Made by a program: the position numbers and the translations under genes. A DNA stretch of 64,000 nt from Mucor racemosus (taxonomy: Eukaryota; Mucoromycota; Mucoromycetes; Mucorales; Mucoraceae): assembly GCA_027405735.1 (NCBI GenBank), contig JAPEHQ010000003.1, forward strand, positions 3,410,001-3,474,000, in the 5' to 3' direction. Positions 36,287-49,301 of the stretch are shown here, piece after piece; positions within the stretch are counted from its first letter, which is position 1; each line of letters starts with the position of its first letter. The notes under the pieces are model-generated. The model had not been told where the DNA came from. It ran no database searches and worked only from the letters and a program-made list of their open reading frames with translations.

Positions 36287-38688
36287 GCGTTTTTCAAGAT
36301 GATATCACGGTGCATACCTGTGCGGATCTTCAATTCCATGCAAAATGTGTCAAAGAGGTCATCAATCGACTCACCAAAGCTAATTTGCGCATGAATGTGG
36401 AGAAATTGCATTTAGCACAACGCTGCATCTACATCCTAGGTTTTTGTCTATCTGAAGCAGGTCTTCAGCTCGATCAACGCAAAGTTGCCAATTGCCTCAA
36501 CTGGCCAGTTGAAGTTAAATCCTCAAAAGAACTTGCTTCTCGATTAGGTTTAATCAACTATTTTCGCGAGTCCATTCCAAACATTGCTACGCTCACAGCT
36601 AGCCTGAATAAATTACGCAATGCTCCTGACATTCGAAAAGTCTGGACAGCTGAACACAGTGAAGCTATGCGAAAATTACAATTAGCTTTAGTTAGTGCTC
36701 CTGTATTACATGCACCCAACCTCAATCATCCGTTTCATTTGGTTACTGATAGTAGTGCTGTGGGCATCGGCTGCTGTCTATACCAAATAATTCATAATCG
36801 TATCTACTACATTGGTTTTCTGGCAAGATCACTCACACCCTGTGAACAACGATGGGGCATATTCAAACGTGAGCTACTTGCAGTTGTATACGCTTTCACT
36901 AAATATCGTCAATGGTTATATGGTCGTCCATTCCATTTATATGTAGATAACAAAGCATTACTATTTCTTCATACACAAGAAAAAACCAACCGCATTATTG
37001 AAGATTTTTACGAAACCATTTATGAATTTACCTTTGATATCACTTATTGTGAAGGTATAAAGAATATTCTAGCCGACCGTCTCTCGCGACTTTTCGATTC
37101 CCCTCAAAGTCTGGCGGGCGCTGGTTCATCCAAGAATGAGAATGCTTCAAAGAAGTCTAAGTCGTTTGCAAAGGAATCTAAACGTCTAAATACCACAAAA
37201 GAATCAAAACATGGAAAAAATTTATCTGATTCCAAAACATCAGAATCCAATAATTTATACATTTGCGCCAGTCACCTAGATGTATTTGAAACGCCTAAAT
37301 CAAATCAAGAAAAGATTCAATTACTTGAAAAGAGTCATCTACTTGGCCATTATGGTGTAGGCGCAATGGAACGTATTATCCATCAAGATTATAGAATGCA
37401 TTGGCCCAACTTGAGGGACGATATTACCAAGTTTGTGAAAAATTGTCATCAATGCAGATTATACAATCCAGCCAAACATGTATTTCATCCACCTATCAGT
37501 ATTGCTCCAAATGGAGTATGGCAACATCTTGTCATGGATCTTGGTACCTTCAATGTTACAACTCCAAGAGGGAATAACTTCATTTTAGTGGTAGTCGATG
37601 TGTTCTCTAGATTTACCATATTAAGAGCGATCAAAGACAAAACTGCATTATCTGTAGCTACAGAACTAGTATCTATCTTTTCGTTGTTCGGATACCCGTA
37701 TATACTAGGTCATGATAACGGAAAAGAATTTTCTGCAAATTTATTGCAATGTATAACCGATCAATGCGGCATAAGCGAAAAGCTAAGTTTACCATTCAAT
37801 CCCCTAGGTAATAGTGTGGCCGAGGCTACGGTAAAAACCACCAAAAGAATCATTGTAAAGATGCTTAATGGATACGATGAATCATGGGATTTATATGTAA
37901 ACAGCACAGCTCTTGCAATGAACTGTCATTATTCACGATTACACAATATGAAACCATTCTGTGTCATGTTCTTTAGACAACCCAATACGTTCCACAATAA
38001 TTACGCTAAACTAGCACCTAATTTTCCTGGAAAAAGCATTGACCAGAAAGCGTTTGTCAAGAAACTTAGTTTGGTAGATCGTATCCTAATTCCAGCCATT
38101 AAAGAACAAATTGAAAGAACACAAAAAGCTGACAATGCTTATTTCATGAAAAGACACAAAATACTTCAAAAACCTTTTCCTACTGGATCGGCAGTAATGA
38201 TAAAAAATGTCGAAGGAAAGAATAGCAAAACTGATCCACTTTATGAAGGGCCATATACCATATGCGGTACTACAAAAAATGGTAGCTACATATTGAAAGA
38301 TTGTACAGACACCTTACTTGCGCGCGATGTGCCAACATCTCATATCAAATTGATCCATGACGATTCAGTAAACCCAGAGGACTCTTCTGAAACCTATGAA
38401 GTGCAAGCTATTATAGATCACCGCGGGAAAGGACCAAAAATAGAATATCTAACTCGATGGAAACATTTCAAAGAAGATGATGACACATGGCAAGCACCAG
38501 AAACATTCGATGGTACTGACATGATCAAGGCTTATTGGGCTAGACGAAATGTGGATCAAGAATTCAATCAAAACAAGCGAAGTACTAGAAAACGAGTGGC
38601 ACCAAAATCAATCAACAAACACAGAATACCGACTCGTGATGATAAAAGCAAAACTCGAAAGAAATTCAAAGTAACCAACGTAGAATGA
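36287..38688 (+). pseudogene. Chromovirus pol, 3' part (RT active site, RNase H, integrase, chromodomain)
   Basis: It resumes in frame two bases after the TA duplication with VFQDDITVHT, the reverse-transcriptase catalytic box (F-x-D-D), then ILGFCLSEAGLQLD. RNase H: FHLVTDSSAVGIGCCL, WGIFKRELLAVVYAF and LYVDNKALLFL hold the acidic residues. Integrase: HHCC zinc finger (HLLGHYGVGAMERIIHQ ... CHQC), then core Asp (LVMDLGTF), Asp (GHDNGKEFS) and Glu (NSVAEATVK). The C-terminal chromodomain (YEVQAIIDHRG, EYLTRWKHFKEDDDTWQAPE) ends about 50 basic residues before the stop. In known chromoviruses that domain steers integration to particular chromatin. Separated from its N-terminal half by the Tc1 element, it cannot form active polymerase as it stands. 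Confidence 0.92.
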
Positions 38689-38978
38689 AGGCACAGCACT
38701 TTCCATCTGATTTACCTTTTTCCTAAATTGAATTTTCCCTTATTTTAAAGTTTTACAAATTAGGTTTTTTAACGGTAATCAGATCAATTCCTCGTATTTC
38801 ATCAGGGCAACAACAATCAATCATCAAATCACCCTTTTTCTTTTTTTCTTTTTTTCTTTTTTTTTTCAAGTTTATCGGTTCAATAAGGCATGTTCTCGAC
38901 ATGTACCAACAACAAGTTTACATCGGCTTACGCATCAACCTACATCTTCCATGTAGACTGTATGCTGGTGCGGGGTAG

Positions 38979-39159
38979 TGTTATATCAGAATCTATATAT
39001 GGCATTACCGATGTCTATTTTCATAGTCTCAGTCCTGGGTGTACCCATATCATTATTGTATTACCCGAGATTGCCGTCTATTACATATATCCTTACATTG
39101 TATATTGAATAAACTCCACCTTTTACTCTTGTTCAATTCTTATTGTTATTGATAAAACA
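38979..39159 (+). repeat. 3' LTR of the chromovirus (181 bp)
   Basis: Same sequence as the 5' LTR by eye. It is preceded by a modest purine-rich stretch (GGTGCGGGGTAG) that may serve as polypurine tract, and followed by the GTTCT target duplication. Confidence 0.92.
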
Positions 39160-39457
39160 GTTCTTTTTGTATGAGTTGTAAAAATACAATGGGAGATTAA
39201 ATCAATAGTATATAAGGTTTGGTGAATTTCGTGTATGATTTGTGTTACTTCTGAACTAGAATCTGGAAGTATAATATAATTTTTGGGGATCAAGATTGTT
39301 TGTTTATTTTTGACAGATAATAATTTATTTCAAGAAAAAAAAGAAGAGTTGTTGTTCGATTTGCAACACTATTATTATTGCGTAACAAAAGAGTTAAAAC
39401 TTCTACGACACAATTCAGAGAATCATTACGTAAGCAAATTAGAAGCAAAAATAAAAG

Positions 39458-39540
39458 TGAAAAGAGTGGGATTTGAACCCACGCCTCCGAAGAGATCACG
39501 ACCTTAACGTGACGCCTTAGACCAACTCGGCCATCTTTCC
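39458..39540 (-). tRNA. trnL-AAG: tRNA-Leu(AAG)
   Basis: Right-arm counterpart of the tRNA at 27,593, identical in sequence, 83 nt, anticodon AAG. Confidence 0.95.
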
Positions 39541-39550
39541 TGTTGTGATT

Positions 39551-39841
39551 TGTCAAGTGTCATTTTTAATAAATAGTAATGGTAAATATATTAAGCTCAC
39601 GTGATATATATCACGTGCATTCCGACCTGTTCGGTTCGATAGATCTGTTCGGTATTTAGTCATTACTAGTTATGAGTATATAAGCTCATGTTATATACTT
39701 CAATAATAAACTTAACTTATTTCTAATACAAATATATTACTACTACATTTATTAATAGCTGTTCCTTACAGACTAAACATATAAAAACATAACTAAAATA
39801 CCTAATAGCCTTTCGGCTATAGGTATATAACAGTTATGACA
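39551..39841 (-). mobile_element. Solo LTR upstream of tRNA-Leu (inner right)
   Basis: Mirror of 27,292-27,582, with TGTCA/TGACA ends and AATC flanking. Confidence 0.8.
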
Positions 39842-39846
39842 GATTT

Positions 39847-40798
39847 CTTAAGTGCTATATGTAATAAATAATAATAAAAAAGTATTTAAATCACATGATA
39901 TGTGTCAGTTGCATTCCGGCCTGTTCGGTACGATATATTTGTTCGGTATTTTCTCATTACTAGTTATATAGTATATAAGCTCAGGCTATAACTTCAATAA
40001 TAAACTTAACTTCTTTCTAATAGAAACCTACTACTACTAAAGCTATTAATAGTTGTTCCTGCAATAAAATTGAAGTAATTTTATAAAAATGAAAAATAAA
40101 ATAAAAGCGTTGATAAATACAATTATAGTCTTTCCACGGTTTATTGTGATTAAAAGAAATCTGAAGAAAAAGGATGATATCTTCATAAAGTATGCTATAT
40201 TTATAGGAATTGTAAAATAGTGAATGTTTGTGTGTTGATGCCTATTTTACAGGTGTTCAATCATAATGCCTTTTATTGACATTCTTTTATGAGATACTTG
40301 GTTGAGATGTTGATATTTTGTTTGATATGACAGAATATCATTAGATGGATGTTGATCTTTCAACATTCCAGTTATAATCTAAAATGCAACTGAGCTTATT
40401 TTTATGGGATGTGATTCCTTATCTAGAATTACTGCAATTGCGATTTTATGAGCAGGAGTTTTGTAACATCATATTATTAATGCAAAATAAGTACAGCTTT
40501 ATATTGTAGGTGTCATGTTGTAGAAGGTTGTATTTTGATCAGGAATACTTCCTTTTACAGGCACCAGCAATACTGTATAGAATTTTCTCGTTATGGTTTT
40601 TGGAATCTGATTGGAACTCAGTCCTTATGGAGCGAGATTCAGGTACGAATCGAGATCAGTTATTTTTCTGAAATGACAATGGCGACTTTGGTCTATAAAA
40701 GGTGTCATTTCATTACAGTTCCTTAAAGATAAAACATACAAAACATAACTAAAATACTGATAGCCTTTGACTATAGGTACATAACAACAGGTATGACA
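39847..40798 (-). mobile_element. Split solo-LTR-like unit (inner right)
   Basis: Mirror of 26,335-27,286, interrupted by the second-family LTR at 40,060-40,717. One A/G difference from the left arm was seen near 39,916-39,921 (GGCCTGTTCG against the left-arm sequence). Confidence 0.65.
40060..40717 (-). mobile_element. 658 bp solo LTR of the second family (right copy)
   Basis: Mirror of 26,416-27,073, flanked by GTTCC (complement of GGAAC) on both sides. Confidence 0.75.
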
Positions 40799-40956
40799 AT
40801 TTTGTCAAGCGTTATTTTTAATAGATAGTAATAGTAATTAATACATCATAGAAGCTAACTAAGCGGACTGCAACTATTGAGCGTATTACTTTGTATTCTC
40901 TGTAGATAATACGGTCATATTTTTTTCGTGGTAGAGTAAATGCTGTAAGTAGGAAA

Positions 40957-41012
40957 GTTGTCGAGCCCAGCTTATACTAATAAATTTGGCTGGCAAAACC
41001 CGACTCGATACC
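40957..41012 (+). repeat. Short inverted-end repeat, right-arm copy 2
   Basis: Mirror of 26,121-26,176. Confidence 0.55.
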
Positions 41013-44000
41013 AATGCTAGCTGTAAGTAGTAAAAAAAATAATATCAAAATAATTTATAAGAAAATCTTTTTCGAATAAAAAATGCCGACATGTATTTGA
41101 ATACAAAGATGGATATATATCTTAAAATTAAATGAATAACATGTTAGTATATTTTAATTTTATAAATCCTTTAAAATTTATGATTTTTTAGAATCTGATT
41201 GTACCGTCCTATACTTCCCAAGTTAAACTCCGTTACGAGACTAATGCTGTATGTTTTATTTCATACTTTACGCAAATAGAAAGTAGAATAAGCCTTTCTT
41301 GAATGATTAGTTATACAGTTGAATATTAATTTTTGTATAAAATTTTGACACCTGCATCTGACAGCTTGAGACTTTTAAACAGCCGTGTCCGGACTGTCCG
41401 ATAATTTTTTCTAGAAATCTACGGCTTGCTTCGGTGTCTTTTTTGAAAGAGCGATCACTGGCAAAAATACAGATCACGTATTTAATTTATAGCGAAAAAG
41501 ATCTTTTTTTTAAAGCTTTGTATATTCCAGCCTATCTGAATTCATATTCATTGTACCGTGGGAGAAAAAATGTGAATAATACTGTTTGAATAAATCTTAA
41601 CATCTTTTTTTGTATGATTCTCGATTTTATACGATATTTTGTGTTAACACATACTTACATTCTTACAACAGTGGCAAATGCGTATAGATTACTGCTAAAA
41701 TTTACTCACAGCAGGTAATATTCTTTTACATTGAATAACATATACTGTATACTGTATGCTATTTTATGTCAATGCTATTTTTCTGTGAATAAGTGTTAAA
41801 AATTATGTACAAATATCCACATAAAAAATTGCTAGTATTATTTTTCCCATGGTAATTGAATACAAGCAATTTTCCAGCTGTATTATTTTTTTTAAGGTTG
41901 TAGAATATGGATCGATATTCACAGAAAAAAGTATAAAAAAAACCAGTAGAAAGTCCACTAGATAAACGTAGATTTTTATTATCAAGTTAACAGAAGTGTA
42001 TTAAAAACTGAAGAACTTTTCTACTGTGCCAGGCAAATGTTTCTCTTTATATAGCCCTGCTATTATGGATAAATGTTATAATTTTAGTGTCTCTTAGAAT
42101 CTATGTAGGTTATCAATGATCCATTAGATCAAATCATTAGCATCTTTATCATCATAATGCTAAATACTATCTCAGGTAGCAAGTCATGTACTAAAATATG
42201 ATATATGATCATAGTCTATTATAGTATATTCATTATTCACTTTATGTAAATACATCAATTAACCTTTTGCTATAAAATGATATATTAAGATCCTTTATTT
42301 CGTTTAAATAGTTTTTATTTAGCATAAACTAGCATAAATTAGCATAAATTAGCATAATATTATCTCATATCTCATTATTATGGTATTATGGTATAATTTT
42401 ATTCATGTCTGCGGTGGTATAATTTTATGTCAGATAAAATGGAGATCAAACGTGGACGTATTCCACAAAAATGACAAAAACATGCATGTTTAGGTATACG
42501 TCTACTCAGAAACAGATAGTTTCTAATGAAATAAATATAATTTATTTTCAATCTATAGCATATTTGTTTAGGGATTTTTTAAAATTCAATTTCGAATTAC
42601 AGTTTGATGTTACAAAAAATTTTCAAAATAATATATCTACAACAGCCGCTGCAAATAAACAAAAAAAAATAGACGTTCCCACGTCCCCATTCTTACATTC
42701 GCACAACAACAACCAGGGGAGACTGAAATTTTATGAATTGCGAATAAATCCTAAACATTCCTACCATTGCAACGAGAATAGCCCATTTGGATCTATATTC
42801 AACGAGGGCTGGTGGGTTTACTGACCTTAATAGGTATAAATAACAGGTAACAAACTTGTTGTTTAAACTTATCGACTGCATCATGATTAATATTGGTGTC
42901 AAGCCGGGTTTTTTTAGCCAATTTTACTAGTAGTATAAGCTGGGCTCGACACCAACCCTAATCATAACGACATCTGAAAGCTAAAATTTGGAGTATGCAT
43001 TCACATTAAGGCCGACCTGTGCTGCACAAGATGATTTCGTTGTGCCCAGGTGGTGGGCTGCACACTACAGCCTAAGCTGTTGTGCCTACTGAATATGGCT
43101 AAAAAGATAACAAGATGCACATGGGCACAACAACAAAAGAAATTGCATACGAGCGCAACGCTAATCCTGTACATATGGAATTATAGATTCTGTCTATGTG
43201 TATGACATTAATCCCATATGTGCATAATAGTAGAATTACCCATAAGTATATCATTATTTCTATTTGTGCATAATAATAGAATCTGACCATAAGCATAATG
43301 GTCTGATTGTATGGACACAAATTGGTTTGTATATGAGCATCGTGCCGTTCTCAAAATCCCATTGCATTTTTTACTGAATTGGGTTTTTAAATTACATTTT
43401 CTTTTATTAATATAAAGTAGAAGATTATATAATAGACAATAATACAATCCAATACATTGTTGATGTAGAGCAATACATGGAAGAGCCAATATATTTACCA
43501 TTATCATCATTTGTAAATATGTTTATAACTATAATGTTTGCAGCAATAATGGTTTTTGCTCGAGCATAAACTTAAATAGTACTTACTGCTTAAGTTTATA
43601 TGCAAGCCAAACCTAAGATTATAAATGTTATTTTATAACACATAAAATCTAAACAAATTATCCTTCTTTAAACTTACTATTTTAGTTTACGATTGTCAGC
43701 ATTAGAAAAATTTGTTTTCAAGTATAGCTACGATCAAGGCTATGGTTATTAGGCAAGATATTAGATTATTCTTTTTTTTTTTTTTTTTTTTTTTTGCTTC
43801 TGTATCATTTAAAATTTTATTTATCACTTTCCTGGAACATTTCGTTGGTTTGTAGCCAGTTCTAGTACTTTATTGAGTAGATATAAGTATGGTTACCTTC
43901 GATTTGATCTGGTAATAATCAAGAAATACGTCCAACAATACAGTAGTACATAATGATATTGACCTTAGAATGCGGTTAAATGAAAACACCAGTCTCTAAT

Positions 44001-44600
44001 ATAGGCTGCTACGTATATTAAAAATATTAGCTCCTTATGTTAGCATGCGTATTCAGATAAAAGGAAAGAATATCAGCTTGATAGTCTGATATGCCTTATC
44101 AAACGGTAAATATATCCTTGGAATATGAAAACTAAAAGACAGAAACAACGCACGTATAAAAAGATTTTCAGGGCTTTACATTATTTAGCGCTGTAGTAAA
44201 CAACTACATATACCAGGTTTGTTTAGTAATCAAATTGATCTTAATAATCAACATCTACGATCTAGTAACTTTAAATCACAAAACATTATAATGTCAAATT
44301 GTACCACTGGTACTTCCAAACTAGGAACTAAACCACGAAGACCTTGCTTCAAGATCTTATTACTGTATTATTAATAGAATTAGAAAATAGTATATATATC
44401 ACAAAGGCTATGGTAATCCAGAAACAACCTTTGCTTTACCACTTCATATCTTAATAAGTATCATCAAAGAGATATAATTGTATTAGCAGCATTACAGCAC
44501 ATGAACAACCATAAACTAAACAAAATAGGCAATATCTGTTAACATAGTAAAATACCTTTTTTTACCAGAAAACAGAAAACCCGTCTGTCATATCATACAT
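41013..44600. other. Non-coding right-arm sequence
   Basis: Mirror of the non-coding left-arm stretch. The empty site of the left-arm hAT-like element is at about 41,111-41,124. A T tract lies near 43,770-43,795. No gene recognised. Confidence 0.6.
42894..42953 (-). repeat. 60 bp short inverted-end repeat, right-arm copy 1
   Basis: Mirror of 23,685-23,744. Confidence 0.55.
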
Positions 44601-47306
44601 TAATTAAAAAAAATTGCAAAAGCGAGCCTGTAGAGCGACGCCGTAATTGAGCATACGTAGCAAGATTGAACGGCTAAGTCTCTTATACTATGGTATACAG
44701 TATATCTAAGTTTTAAGTAAAAAAGCGTTTTTTTTTTTACTTTTCTTATATTTAACCTTGTACGGTCTGAAAATTCAGACTTTGTAGCGGACATTTTGAG
44801 GGGCTCATTTTACCCTTACCAACACTCCTGATTTTCATCAAAAAACAGAAAAAGCTAATTTTGATACCAAAATCAACGTTTAAATATACTACATTGTGAG
44901 AGAAAATTGTAAGCATAGCTAATACGCATTTTATAAAAGCTTAATATTAAATGTTAAGTAATGAAAATCTGTACTTTTGCCTCAAAAACGGATTTTTGGT
45001 TAAAGGATTATCATGTAATATTTTGCAATAAAAATGTTTGCTATTTTTTATTGAGCAGATAGAGCGCTAAATTTGGTACATGTGTATATTTTTTGTTTTT
45101 ATAATTGGTAGTATAGTTAACTCTAGATTTGTAAAATCAGAAAAAAAAAATTAAAAAACGTCAAAATTGATGATCTGGATAAAAATAATTTTCTAAATTA
45201 ATATTCCACTTATAAGCCTTGTAAGTCTTAAAAATAAGAGATTTTATAATACTTGAAAACTTTTTGAAGAATTTACGATACTGTACCCACTTGATTCATG
45301 CTTGTTACTGTGGATCTTTATATATTTTAATATTGTGTGGTAGTTTATTTGATGATAATATAGCCTTGCTTTATAATTATTGCGCTAGAGGTAATTTATA
45401 TTAAGCTTTAGTCTTACCCCTCCAACATCATAAACATAAACATGGCCATCACTGGAACCTATTGCCGCCTTTTTACCTTCTTTGTCCCAAGCTAATTTAT
45501 TCAATGCTTTACCAGAGCCAACTTAGGTACTTACAAATGATTCCTCGGTATTTGCATTCAAATTCCATAAATTAAATTGACTGGTTCCATCTACAGCAGT
45601 AGTATCATCAAACGTATCATCGTCAACCCGCCTTGTGATAAATGTCAATCTAAAATCAGAAACATCCCATTGTCATTGTTATAAGCTATGAAAAGCTTGA
45701 TTTTTAATAATACAGCAACTAAATAAAAACTGAGATGATACTAATAATAGCATATGGTAAGTATTTAACATTTAAGTAATACAGTAAGTTTGATGAAGTA
45801 TGCGTTTAAATTCTTTTAAAAATCCTGAGGCAAACGCAACATCTTGGTCCTGTCATTTCTATCCATCAAAATGTTGAGATTTCCACCACTACACAATGAA
45901 TCTACCTTTTATTAATCTTGATCTCGATGTATATTGGATATTAGTTTTTTACTAGTTAAATTTTTTCTGATTTATTGATATTCAGTCATATTGAACGATG
46001 ATTTGTAGCATTGCCAAAAAAAAATGCTTCGAGAATTTTCTGCATATCAAATTATGCAATTTAGTAGCAATGATTGCACTTAACCATGTTTTTTTAACCT
46101 ATTAATGTTAATCAGAATAATTAGTACTTTCATTCAAAAGTAAGCTTTGCTTTATACATTTACAGTATATTCACCCATTCAATAAAAGCCTCAATTACAC
46201 TTGAGCCACCAGGTATTGCCACAAAAAAATCTCGTACAGGTTGACGAAGCATCACAATTTGGATAATTTTTTTGTGTTCATAGATCTGAACTCTCTCATA
46301 CATTCATAGATCTCTGCATAAACAACCATATCTCTATCTGTTCAATTTAACTGAAATACATTGAACACCAACATTGTACTTAATAAAACGCTTTATTTTA
46401 TTGCGAGTCAACACAACTAGTTTGATGCTAGTTTAGCATCAGCAGTTGAATCAGATAAATTTGAGATTAGACGACCCCTTTTAATTAGTTTTGCATACCA
46501 TGAGCTAATAATGAAGCGGTATTATAGATATGCTAATCAAGAATAGTGAGTTAACTCTAATGGACGAACGAGTCGACTAGCAGTATAAACGAAATATCAA
46601 AATCTACAGTTATAAGCTCAAACCAAGTGGGTACAGCATTGTAAATTCTTGAAAAAGTTTTCAAGTATTATAAAATCTCTTATTTTTAAGACTCACAAAG
46701 CTTATAAGCGGAATATTAATTTCAAAAATTACTCTTGTCCAGATCATCAATTTTGACGTTTTTTAATTTTTTTTTTTTCTGATTTTGCAAATCTAGAGTG
46801 AATTATGCTACCAATTATAAAAACAAAAAATATACATATATATAAAACTTAGCGCTCTATTTGCTCAATAAAAAATATCAAACATTTTTATTGTAAAATA
46901 TTACAAGAAAATCCTTTAACCAAAATTCCGTTTTTGGGGCAAAAGTACAAAGTTTCATTACTTAATATTTAATATTAAGCTCTTATAAAATGTGTATGAG
47001 TCATGGCTACACTTTTCTCTCACAATGTAGTATATTTAAACGTTGATTTTGGTATCAAAATTAGCTTTTTCTGTTTTTTGATGAAAATCATGAGTGTTGG
47101 TAAGGATAGAATGAGCCCCTCAAAATGTCCGCTAAAAAGTCTGAATTTTCAGACCATACATGGCTAAATATAAGAAAAGTAAAAAAAAAAACGCTTTTTT
47201 ATTTAAAACTTAGATATATACTACCATAATAGTATAAGAGACTTAGCCGTTCGATCTTGCTATGCTCAATCATGACATCGCTCTGGGCTCGCTTTTGCAA
47301 TTTTTT
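44601..47306. mobile_element. 2.7 kb TIR element with captured gene fragment (right copy)
   Basis: Mirror of 19,333-22,037. Terminal repeats lie at about 44,601-45,333 and 46,593-47,306. One extra T in the run near 46,767 is the only length difference noticed. Confidence 0.65.
45418..45649 (-). pseudogene. Fragment of a cytoplasmic dynein intermediate chain gene (right copy)
   Basis: Mirror of 20,989-21,220, with the same splice-site borders, the same WD-repeat residues and the same in-frame TAA. Confidence 0.8.
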
Positions 47307-49207
47307 AATAAAATATAGCGATGGAATGAGCAAGAGATAATAAGTCATGAAAATTAGCGTAATTGAATTGTTTCAAGCGTTTTTGAACTGAATACGTCTT
47401 TAATTTTGAGCTATAAAAATAGATTTATTAGGAAACCCAATTAACAAGTAATGATAATTATGGTTTACCTTTGATAGTTGGTAGTGGTATACAAATGATC
47501 TATCAGAATTAAGAATTACCGAATTACCAATTTAGAACATCTGTCAAACCATGATGTTCAACATGCAAGTCAAGCAAGGTCATATTCCATGCGTCTATCA
47601 TCATGCTACTATTAAATCATAGAAGCATGATTCCAATATATCCACACAATATCCAAATGCTCATTCTAATTATATTATCACTCACATTTAATACACTCAT
47701 TCAATTAGTATATAAACCCCCTTTAGAAGCTCATAATAAAACGGTACTTTTTCATTTGATTAATTTTATACGATTTACCTTTCGATAAATCAACAAGAAA
47801 ACATCTCGTTTTCTTCTTCTTGGCTGTTGGTCATTAAACAGAAACAAATATTATTTTTTAGAAAGCAAATAGATTAACACGAGTTTATTCATTCCTTCAA
47901 ATCAAGTAAATATTTTACATACTCTACTTTTATAATCATCAATTTTTCCGCAGGTAGATATCGACCATATACCAAAAAAGCATTGATTATTACATAGATG
48001 ATGGAACAGAAGGATTAAGCCTTGGATGCTTTTTTTGTTCGAGAAAAAATATTATAACGTGCCCTAACATTAACAGTTAATAATTCATTTCCAAATAAAC
48101 AATAGGAAAATAGGAAAAACATGTACTTGTACCTGCTATAATACTTGATTTCAGTTTATAAAAAAATATTGATCTTTTTGTTGTAGTCTTAAACATAAAT
48201 AAAAGAGCAGCTGAGGAAAGAGTGAGGAAGAAGAAAGAAAAATAATTCTAAATCAACTGATTTTGTGTGTTACAAACAGAAATTTCCAAAGGCATAAATA
48301 CTTTTAGTGTTGCCAAACAGGTTATTGTCGTTGTCTTTGTTTGGTCTTCGAAAGAGGAGGAGCATGGGCAGAACTCTTTCAAACCCCAAGTTTCAAATTG
48401 ATACTGTATATCTCGTCAATAAGGCAATTCTGCTGAATCAGAGTAACTCACATCTGCTATAAACCATTCAAATTATCTTCGTTATTAATTATATTATGAT
48501 TGATATACTTTAATAAATTGACTAAAAAACCTTGTTGATCACATTGCTCTGCTCAAAATTTTTATTCTGCTTATCTGTGCGGATTATTATGCCCATGATG
48601 GGAAGCATAGTTCGGTCGTAATGTCGTCAAATGCATTACTAGATATATGTAAAATCAGTGCTTACTTGGGTCCACATACTGTATTTTACATAGTAGAGAC
48701 CAAATTTTATACTTATTTCAATAAAAATGCATAGTAATTAAAATACCAATATGTTACAAGATCATAGTACTCATTACATTTTTTCTACATACAAACTCGA
48801 CAACTTAAAAGGTTTACTCAGAGAACAATTTGCCAAATCTTTTATTGAAATCACCATACTACTGTACGCTCAAAGCAGCAGTTTAGTGTTATTTCAATAC
48901 TCATCATAGGTCTCACATCCAAGGCCACAGTCTATAATTAGTGTTACAGTAAATCAATGCAGATCATTGACTTACATCATATTCTTAGATAGTAAAACCC
49001 TAGTAATAGTCATAATTAATGTGCATAAATACATTCAAAGGATGTATTGTTAATAAAAGTGTAATATCCTGGCAAGATTATTTATATAGACTCTTTTGAC
49101 ATTTCATATAAGTTGAAAAAAAAAGCGTCAGGTACACACAGTGTGTACCTGACAACATCAAAATCCAAAAAATCCTTACGTAAGCAAATTTGAAGCAAAA
49201 ATAAAAG
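47307..49207. other. Non-coding right-arm sequence with perfect 27 nt palindrome
   Basis: Mirror of 17,432-19,332. At 49,127-49,153 GTCAGGTACACAC and its complement meet around a single central base, forming a perfect hairpin. No gene recognised. Confidence 0.55.
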
Positions 49208-49290
49208 TGAAAAGAGTGGGATTTGAACCCACGCCTCCGAAGAGATCACGACCTTAACGTGACGCCTTAGACCAACTCGGCCATCTTTCC
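49208..49290 (-). tRNA. trnL-AAG: tRNA-Leu(AAG)
   Basis: Right-arm counterpart of the outer tRNA at 17,349. Identical 83 nt sequence, anticodon AAG. Confidence 0.95.
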
Positions 49291-49301
49291 TGTTGTGATT
49301 T

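Larger units (their letters stand above)
31805..39159 (+). mobile_element. Ty3/Gypsy chromovirus LTR retrotransposon, right arm only
   Basis: 7,355 bp with TG...CA long terminal repeats of 181 bp and a 5 bp target duplication GTTCT (31,800-31,804 and 39,160-39,164). The left arm holds the empty site with one GTTCT complement. A single gag-pol frame follows the order Gag, protease, reverse transcriptase, RNase H, integrase, chromodomain, which defines a chromovirus. It is interrupted by a Tc1-type transposon at 34,647-36,284. The two LTRs look identical, so insertion is recent. A primer-binding site matching a tRNA was not recognised after the 5' LTR. Confidence 0.92.

Noticed and set aside
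42471..42824. 117-codon frame (mirrored at 23,814-24,167)
   Set aside because: No domain recognised. It overlaps another frame on the opposite strand. Too weak to call a gene.
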